The position numbers and the translations under genes are program-made. The notes under the pieces are model-generated. The model searched no databases. It was not told the origin of the DNA and saw nothing but the letters and a program-made list of their open reading frames with translations. Of a stretch of 10,786 nt of DNA, positions 6,772-10,786 are shown piece by piece (the first letter of the stretch is position 1; each line of letters opens with the position of its first letter). The stretch covers positions 1 to 10,786 of the forward strand of contig CAJTOU010000077.1 of NCBI GenBank assembly GCA_910577835.1, written 5' to 3'. Source of the stretch: an uncultured Lachnospiraceae bacterium. Lineage in GTDB: Bacteria > Bacillota_A > Clostridia > Lachnospirales > Lachnospiraceae.

Positions 6772-7874
6772 ATACGGGATTAGCGGAATATCAGGACAGT
6801 ATGATGCTTCTGGCATTTGTATTTATCGGGCTTGCATTGGGACTGGTAGCAGTAGTTTTTTCTGTTATGCTTTTTGTAACATTAAGCAGACGGTTGTGTA
6901 TGCGCAGGCTGGAATACAGGCGGTATTTCAGAGAAAAGGGTGTATTTGAGGGAGAGGAGACAGAGCTTATCGAAGAGTTTACCAATCATTCTTTTTTACC
7001 GATGTTTGTGGTAGATGTGGAAACGCATGTCTCTTCTTGGATTAAAATGAAGGGTTGTCAGACAGATGACGGTCTGACTCAGTGCTTTATCAGCCGATTT
7101 TTTGTTATGCCCTTTACCAGAATTCGAAGGGTGCATAAGGTATCTTGTCTGAAACGTGGATATTACAAACTTGAATCTGCCAAAATTACCTTTGCTAAAG
7201 TAGAAGTATATCTGGACAGCGGCGCTGAAATCTATGTATACCCCCGTGAGCTTTCTATTAATGAAATGAAAATGATAAACAGTTATATGCAGTACAGTGC
7301 TGTTTCAAAACTGCCTTTGATAGAAGATAATTTTTCTTTTGCAGGGGTAAGAAAATATGTTCACGGAGATTCCTTAAGTGCAATAAACTATAAACAGACT
7401 GCCCGACAGAGAGAGCTTATGGTTAATGACAGGGAATATATGCTTGGAAGAAAAGTCATGATATATCTTAATTTTCAGCCGAATGAGAAAGTGCATCTTT
7501 CAGCGGCTGAATTTTCAAATTTGCTGGAAAAAGAACTTTCCTGTGCTTCTTTTCTGCTGTCTGAATGTGTCAGAAAGGGATATGCATATTCCTTCAGCGC
7601 GAACAGTAAAATGACGGGAGGAGAGAATCTTGTCCGCACAGGATTTACAATAGGTGAAAAAAACTATGAGGAAATTCTATGTCAGATGGCTCAGATGACA
7701 GACCGATATGGCATATCAGCAGCTTCCATGATTGATGAGGATATTATGGAATTTTTAAGCGGAGCGGAGATTTTTCTATTTACCGCTTATATGGATGAGG
7801 CTCTGGAACTTCGCATGTCAGAACTGGAAAAAACAGGAAATGCGGTGAATATAATTAATCTAATTGATAATTAA
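6768..7874 (+). CDS. DUF58 domain membrane protein
   Basis: A 368-residue membrane-anchored protein of the DUF58 family, the usual partner of MoxR ATPases. The role is not settled, and a distant von Willebrand A-like fold has been suggested for the family. A long hydrophobic segment at about residues 12-38 forms one or two membrane passes, followed by the basic RRLCMRRLEYRRYFR on the probable cytoplasmic side. A beta-rich middle section precedes the signature at about 191-213: FAGVRKYVHGD, then SLSAINYKQTAR, which matches the family pattern GxRxYxxGDxxxxIxWxxxAR. The usual Trp is Tyr here. It is a little shorter than many members. The start codon overlaps the moxR stop and is preceded by AGGAGA (6755-6760). 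The stop codon lies inside a short tandem duplication. It probably works as a unit with MoxR at the membrane, perhaps on the cell envelope, but that is inference. Confidence 0.88.
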   Translation: MNTGLAEYQDSMMLLAFVFIGLALGLVAVVFSVMLFVTLSRRLCMRRLEYRRYFREKGVFEGEETELIEEFTNHSFLPMFVVDVETHVSSWIKMKGCQTDDGLTQCFISRFFVMPFTRIRRVHKVSCLKRGYYKLESAKITFAKVEVYLDSGAEIYVYPRELSINEMKMINSYMQYSAVSKLPLIEDNFSFAGVRKYVHGDSLSAINYKQTARQRELMVNDREYMLGRKVMIYLNFQPNEKVHLSAAEFSNLLEKELSCASFLLSECVRKGYAYSFSANSKMTGGENLVRTGFTIGEKNYEEILCQMAQMTDRYGISAASMIDEDIMEFLSGAEIFLFTAYMDEALELRMSELEKTGNAVNIINLIDN

Positions 7875-7893
7875 TTTGATTGATAATTAATTT
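7863..7893 (+). repeat. 15-bp tandem duplication across the DUF58 stop codon
   Basis: ATTGATAATTAATTT occurs twice, exactly, at 7863-7877 and 7879-7893 (period 16). The first copy contains the TAA stop of the DUF58 gene. The second lies just after it and carries the same stop in the shifted frame. It looks like a slippage duplication. Any effect on the spacing to the next gene (ribosome site at 7908-7913) is unknown. Confidence 0.85.
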
Positions 7894-7919
7894 ACTTTTG
7901 TCTGGACAGGGAGATAAGA

Positions 7920-8552
7920 ATGAAAAGGAAAAAAACATATATTAAGATTGTAATCTGTATTTTATTTCTTGCCGCTGCCGTTATTTTTACTATTGTTTCC
8001 ATGGAATATGAGCCGTCTGACAGTACAAGACAGTGGTATCAAATACTTGGTGCCATATGTATTGCCGGCGCTCTAATGTGTGTTTTCGGCGAAGATGGTG
8101 CAAAAGGGCTGAAAAAAGCAGCGCAGAATTTTCGAAGTTTTTTTCAGGGATTTGCAAAAAAAATTGCACATAAAATTGCTTCCATGTTTGGCATACATTC
8201 TGGAAAAGGGTATAAAGGTACAGGGCTTATCACAGATTATCAGGATATATCCATAAAAGTGAAGAGAAATGCGGCACAGAAAAAACCACAAAAGCGCTAT
8301 AAGGATATGAATAATTCTGAGCGTATCCGTTATTTTTATGGAAAACTGGTTAACAGACAGATAAAAAAAGGATTTCTTTTTCGCTGCTCCTTTACAGCAG
8401 ATGAAATCGAAAATCGGCTTATGGAAGATAAAAAAATCTCTTCATCCTCACATATTTTATTTCAGACATATAATGAGGCAAGATATGATATAAAGGCTGA
8501 TATTACTTCGGAAGATGTGGAAAAAATCAAAAAAATATATAAAAATACGTAA
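7920..8552 (+). CDS. Small membrane protein with DUF4129-like C-terminal tail
   Basis: A 210-residue protein, not firmly recognised. Two hydrophobic segments (about 8-27 and 39-57) with a short connecting loop predict an N-terminal hairpin in the membrane. A basic, amphipathic stretch follows (60-125, rich in K). The final part has the helical pattern seen at the end of DUF4129 proteins: YKDMNNSERIRYFYGKLVN, then a loop with FTADEIENRL and FQTYNEARYD. In related operons this third protein normally also has a transglutaminase-like domain with Cys-His-Asp. No such domain is present here. The ribosome binding site AGGGAG (7908-7913) is 6 nt from the ATG. It follows the DUF58 gene by 45 nt and ends 94 nt before tig, which has its own promoter, so it is probably the last gene of the MoxR operon. 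The family link is an inference from position and tail pattern. Confidence 0.75.
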   Translation: MKRKKTYIKIVICILFLAAAVIFTIVSMEYEPSDSTRQWYQILGAICIAGALMCVFGEDGAKGLKKAAQNFRSFFQGFAKKIAHKIASMFGIHSGKGYKGTGLITDYQDISIKVKRNAAQKKPQKRYKDMNNSERIRYFYGKLVNRQIKKGFLFRCSFTADEIENRLMEDKKISSSSHILFQTYNEARYDIKADITSEDVEKIKKIYKNT

Positions 8553-8579
8553 ATTTCAGGAAAATTTTGAAAAAAGTTA

Positions 8580-8608
8580 ATGACAAGAAGAAATTAGTAT
8601 GCTATACT
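8580..8608 (+). promoter_or_regulatory. tig promoter, extended -10 type
   Basis: ATGACA (8580-8585, five of six to the -35 consensus) and TATACT (8603-8608, five of six to the -10 consensus) are 17 nt apart. TGC directly before the -10 makes it an extended -10 promoter. Transcription would begin near 8615, leaving a leader of about 30 nt with AGGAGG at 8631-8636. This separates tig from the MoxR operon. Confidence 0.8.
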
Positions 8609-8646
8609 TAACTGATGTTTAAGGCATTTAAGGAGGAAGATTTAAA

Positions 8647-9930
8647 ATGAGTCTACAGGTTGAAAATTTAGAGAAAAATATGGCAAAGCTTACGATAGAG
8701 GCAGATGCAGAAGAATTTGAAAAAGCAGTTGAAAGTGCATATAGGAAAAATAAAAGTAAGATAAATGTTCCGGGCTTTAGAAAGGGAAAAGTACCTCGTC
8801 AGATGATTGAAAGAATGTATGGCAAGCAGGTTTTTTATGAGGATGCCATCAATGAGCTGATTCCGGAAGTATACAGCAGAGAACTTCAGGCTGCAAAGGA
8901 GCTTGAGGTCGTTTCGCAGCCTAAAATAGATGTGGTTCAGGCAGAAGCTGGAAAGTCATTTATTTTCACAGCGGAAGTCGCAGTAAAGCCGGAGGTGGAG
9001 CTTGGACAGTATAAAGGACTTTCTGTTGAAAAGGAAGCTGTCGAGGTGACAGATGAGGATATTCAGGCAGAAATCGAAAAGGTCAGAAATGAAAATTCAA
9101 GAACAATTCCGGTAGAGGACAGACCAGTAAAAGACGGAGATGTTACAGTTATTGATTTTGAAGGCTTTATTGACGGTGTTCCTTTTGAGGGAGGTCAGGG
9201 AAGTGATTATTCTCTTACTATCGGTTCACATTCTTTTATAGATAATTTTGAAGAACAGTTAATTGGAAAAAATATCAATGAGGAGACAGAGGTTCATGTA
9301 ACTTTCCCTGAAGATTATCAGGCTCCGGATTTGGCTGGAAAACCGGCGGTATTTAAAGTAACAGTAAAGGAAATTAAGGAAATAGAACTGCCGGAGGCAG
9401 ATGATGAGTTTGCTCAGGATGTATCAGAATTTGATACTCTGGAGGAATATAAAAATGATATTCGTGCAAAGCTCACAGAACAGAAAGAGTCTGAAGCGGC
9501 ACAGAAGCTTCAGGATAAGGCACTTGAACAGGCGATTGAAAACTCAAAGATGGATATTCCGGAACCTATGATTGATTTACAGGTAAGACAGATGGCAGAA
9601 AACTTTGCAAGAAGACTGCAGTCACAGGGTATTACATGGGAGCAGTACTGTCAGTTTACCGGTCTTACCAGAGAAAAGCTTTTTGAGCAGATGAGACCAC
9701 AGGCGCTGAAGTCCATACAGAGCAGACTTGTACTTGAGGCAGTTGCCAAAGCAGAAAATATCGAGGTTTCCGAGGAAGAACTTTCCGAAGAAATAACAAA
9801 GATGGCAGAAGCTTATCGTATGGAAGCAGATAAACTGAAAGAGACAATGGAAGAGGAAGAAAAAGCTTCTATCAAAAAGGATTTAGCAGTGGAAAAGGCA
9901 GCAAAATTGATTGCCGACAACGTTGCTTAA
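8647..9930 (+). CDS. tig: Trigger factor, ribosome-associated chaperone and prolyl isomerase
   Basis: Binds next to the ribosomal exit tunnel and shields nascent chains as they emerge, with peptidyl-prolyl cis-trans isomerase activity. The product is 427 residues, normal for the family (E. coli 432). The N-terminal ribosome-binding domain carries the signature PGFRKGKVPRQMIE (GFRKGKVP at 43-50). The FKBP-type domain at about 160-245 is recognisable from DVTVIDFEGFIDGVPFEGG through LTIGSHSFIDNFEEQLIG to the end strand FKVTVKEIKE. The remaining 180 residues are the charged helical substrate-holding arms (for example MDIPEPMIDLQVRQMAENF). AGGAGG is 10 nt before the ATG. It has its own promoter upstream and lies just before clpP, the classic Firmicutes order in which clpX usually follows beyond clpP. 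No abnormality is seen. Confidence 0.98.
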   Translation: MSLQVENLEKNMAKLTIEADAEEFEKAVESAYRKNKSKINVPGFRKGKVPRQMIERMYGKQVFYEDAINELIPEVYSRELQAAKELEVVSQPKIDVVQAEAGKSFIFTAEVAVKPEVELGQYKGLSVEKEAVEVTDEDIQAEIEKVRNENSRTIPVEDRPVKDGDVTVIDFEGFIDGVPFEGGQGSDYSLTIGSHSFIDNFEEQLIGKNINEETEVHVTFPEDYQAPDLAGKPAVFKVTVKEIKEIELPEADDEFAQDVSEFDTLEEYKNDIRAKLTEQKESEAAQKLQDKALEQAIENSKMDIPEPMIDLQVRQMAENFARRLQSQGITWEQYCQFTGLTREKLFEQMRPQALKSIQSRLVLEAVAKAENIEVSEEELSEEITKMAEAYRMEADKLKETMEEEEKASIKKDLAVEKAAKLIADNVA

Positions 9931-9952
9931 TTCATATATTTTAAAATTTTAA

Positions 9953-10004
9953 GAACAAAGTGCCTGTGACACCATAAGTTTGTGAAATTTCCTGCACTTT
10001 GTTC
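9953..10004. repeat. 11-bp perfect inverted repeat after tig
   Basis: GAACAAAGTGC (9953-9963) and its exact complement GCACTTTGTTC (9994-10004) flank 30 nt. It starts 22 nt after the tig stop. There is no U-tract after the right arm, so it is not a standard intrinsic terminator on the plus strand. It could form a long stem-loop in a tig transcript, or be the ends of a small palindromic repeat unit. Confidence 0.7.
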
Positions 10005-10011
10005 AATAATA

Positions 10012-10062
10012 GCAGCCTTTGAAAGAGCTGCGTCATAGGAAAAGTGAAGCAATTTTCTATGA
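10012..10062. repeat. Two adjacent small hairpins in the tig-clpP spacer
   Basis: GCAGC (10012-10016) pairs with GCTGC (10027-10031). Directly next to it TCATAGGAAAA (10033-10043) pairs with TTTTCTATGA (10053-10062), giving 10 bp with one bulged G. Together with the hairpins on both sides, almost the entire spacer from 9953 to 10106 is able to fold. Confidence 0.55.
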
Positions 10063-10106
10063 AACAATGAAACAATGAAAGAATGGCACAGCCATTCTTT
10101 CATTGT
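10062..10106. repeat. Octamer tandem repeat running into a 16-bp triloop hairpin
   Basis: AAACAATG (10062-10069), AAACAATG (10070-10077) and AAAGAATG (10078-10085) are three successive 8-bp units. From 10072 the sequence also forms a perfect 16-bp stem, ACAATGAAAGAATGGC (10072-10087) with GCCATTCTTTCATTGT (10091-10106), around the 3-nt loop ACA. The T-rich right arm may help terminate tig transcription, but there is no clean poly-U run after it. Confidence 0.7.
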
Positions 10107-10115
10107 AATCAGCAT

Positions 10116-10146
10116 TTGACTGGTTGTATATTGCAGGAAATATTAG
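10116..10146 (+). promoter_or_regulatory. Possible clpP promoter
   Basis: TTGACT (10116-10121) is a good -35 (five of six). The best -10 is TATTAG (10141-10146) at a long 19-nt spacing, or the overlapping ATATTA at 18. Transcription would start close to 10150. No CtsR-type heptamer pair (GGTCAAA) is seen nearby. clpP may also be reached by read-through from tig. Confidence 0.5.
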
Positions 10147-10149
10147 AGG

Positions 10150-10167
10150 AATCAGCTTCGGTTGATT
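10150..10167 (+). promoter_or_regulatory. UUCG-tetraloop hairpin in the clpP leader
   Basis: AATCAGC (10150-10156), loop TTCG (10157-10160), GTTGATT (10161-10167): a 7-bp stem with one G-U pair closed by C(UUCG)G, an unusually stable RNA tetraloop. It lies 8 nt before the clpP Shine-Dalgarno GGAGG (10176-10180). If transcription begins near 10150 it would sit at the very 5' end of the mRNA, where such stems are known to slow decay. Confidence 0.55.
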
Positions 10168-10186
10168 GCATGAATGGAGGTAAAAA

Positions 10187-10786
10187 ATGAGTTTAGTACC
10201 ATATGTCATTGAACAGACAAGCAGAGGCGAAAGGTCTTATGATATTTATTCAAGACTGTTAAAAGAAAGAATTATTTTTCTGGGCGAGGAAGTCAATGAA
10301 GTAACAGCAAGTCTTGTAGTTGCACAGCTTCTGTTTCTGGAATCAGAAGACCCGGGAAAGGACATTCAGCTTTATATCAACAGTCCGGGCGGTTCAGTTA
10401 CTGCGGGAATGGCGATTTATGATACCATGAATTATGTAAAATGCGATGTCTCTACTCTGTGTATGGGCATGGCAGCAAGTATGGGAGCATTTCTGCTTTC
10501 CGGCGGTGCAAAGGGCAAGAGATTTGCTCTTCCAAATGCTGAGATTATGATTCATCAGCCTCTTGGCGGCGCAAAGGGACAGGCGACAGAAATACAAATC
10601 GCAGCAGAACATATTTTAAGAACAAAGAAGAAACTGAATGAGATACTTGCAGAAAATACAGGCAAGCCGCTGGAAATTATAGAAAAGGATACCGACAGAG
10701 ATAATTATATGACTGCTCAGGAAGCAAAAGAGTATGGATTAATTGACGATATTGTAAAAAGCAGGGCAGATATAGAAAATAAATAA
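10187..10786 (+). CDS. clpP: ATP-dependent Clp protease proteolytic subunit
   Basis: Serine protease that forms the 14-subunit barrel of the ClpXP/ClpCP proteases, degrading misfolded and regulatory proteins in the cytoplasm. The product is complete at 199 residues, and its stop codon is the final triplet of the window. The catalytic triad is intact: Ser98 in GMAASMGAFLLS, His123 in IMIHQPLGG and Asp172 in KDTDRDNYM. The N-terminus LVPYVIEQTSRGERSYDIYSR is the family's usual start, and the oxyanion region INSPGGSVTAGMAIYD is present. It lacks a long cleaved propeptide. GGAGG (10176-10180) is 6 nt before the ATG. It follows tig, with clpX expected next outside the window. No sign of the inactive-paralogue type is seen, so it is the main ClpP. 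Confidence 0.98.
   Translation: MSLVPYVIEQTSRGERSYDIYSRLLKERIIFLGEEVNEVTASLVVAQLLFLESEDPGKDIQLYINSPGGSVTAGMAIYDTMNYVKCDVSTLCMGMAASMGAFLLSGGAKGKRFALPNAEIMIHQPLGGAKGQATEIQIAAEHILRTKKKLNEILAENTGKPLEIIEKDTDRDNYMTAQEAKEYGLIDDIVKSRADIENK

Noticed and set aside
8554..8572. TTTCA/TGAAA inverted repeat after the MoxR operon as a terminator
   Set aside because: Only 5 bp, AT-rich and followed by A rather than T; too weak to call.
9927..10115. A 62-codon open frame on the minus strand in the tig-clpP spacer
   Set aside because: It overlaps the tig stop, has no convincing ribosome binding site and is made up of the arms of hairpins and octamer repeats. It is best explained as a chance frame through a structured repeat.
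10187..10786. clpP as an inactive or second-type paralogue
   Set aside because: Ser98, His123 and Asp172 are all present and the sequence and tig neighbour are those of the main ClpP.

Overview
The window is about 10.8 kb of low-to-moderate GC chromosome from a Gram-positive anaerobe. It most likely comes from Clostridia, and Lachnospiraceae is my best guess. That rests on strong AGGAGG-type ribosome binding sites, short AT-rich intergenic stretches, the tig-clpP neighbourhood and a clostridial-type glutamate dehydrogenase. The genus cannot be named from the sequence alone. Nothing points to a phage, insertion sequence, CRISPR array or recent island; it reads as ordinary chromosome with a few interesting control regions.

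Layout. The 3' three-quarters of leuS (leucyl-tRNA synthetase) enters from the left and converges on gdhA (glutamate dehydrogenase, minus strand). The two share a bidirectional hairpin terminator at 1824-1872. gdhA is driven by a textbook promoter (TTGACA, 17 nt, TATAAT, minus strand). A roughly 400-nt divergent control region (3261-3662) separates it from a rightward block. That block contains a CYTH-domain (triphosphate tunnel) enzyme starting at GTG, a DJ-1/PfpI family protein, a secreted Ig-like protein with a long Asn/Gly/Ser linker, a MoxR AAA+ ATPase, a DUF58 membrane protein and a small two-helix membrane protein with a DUF4129-like tail. The secreted protein, MoxR and DUF58 genes are packed with 15-nt spacing and a 4-nt overlap, and the small membrane protein follows 45 nt later. 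These four look like one operon.

The right end holds protein homeostasis genes. tig (trigger factor) has its own near-consensus extended -10 promoter. clpP, the catalytic subunit of the ClpP protease, ends exactly at the last base of the window. The 256 nt between them are packed with hairpins and a short tandem repeat, and the clpP leader carries a small stem capped by a cUUCGg tetraloop.

How they fit together. leuS, tig and clpP are housekeeping genes (translation, nascent-chain folding, proteolysis), and gdhA links ammonia and carbon metabolism. The MoxR-DUF58 operon is the least understood part. It resembles the widespread MoxR / DUF58 / transglutaminase-DUF4129 cassettes, but the third gene here has no transglutaminase domain and the first encodes an exported Ig-like protein. 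That makes it the best candidate for undescribed biology in the window, together with the structured tig-clpP spacer and the repeat-containing leader of the CYTH gene.
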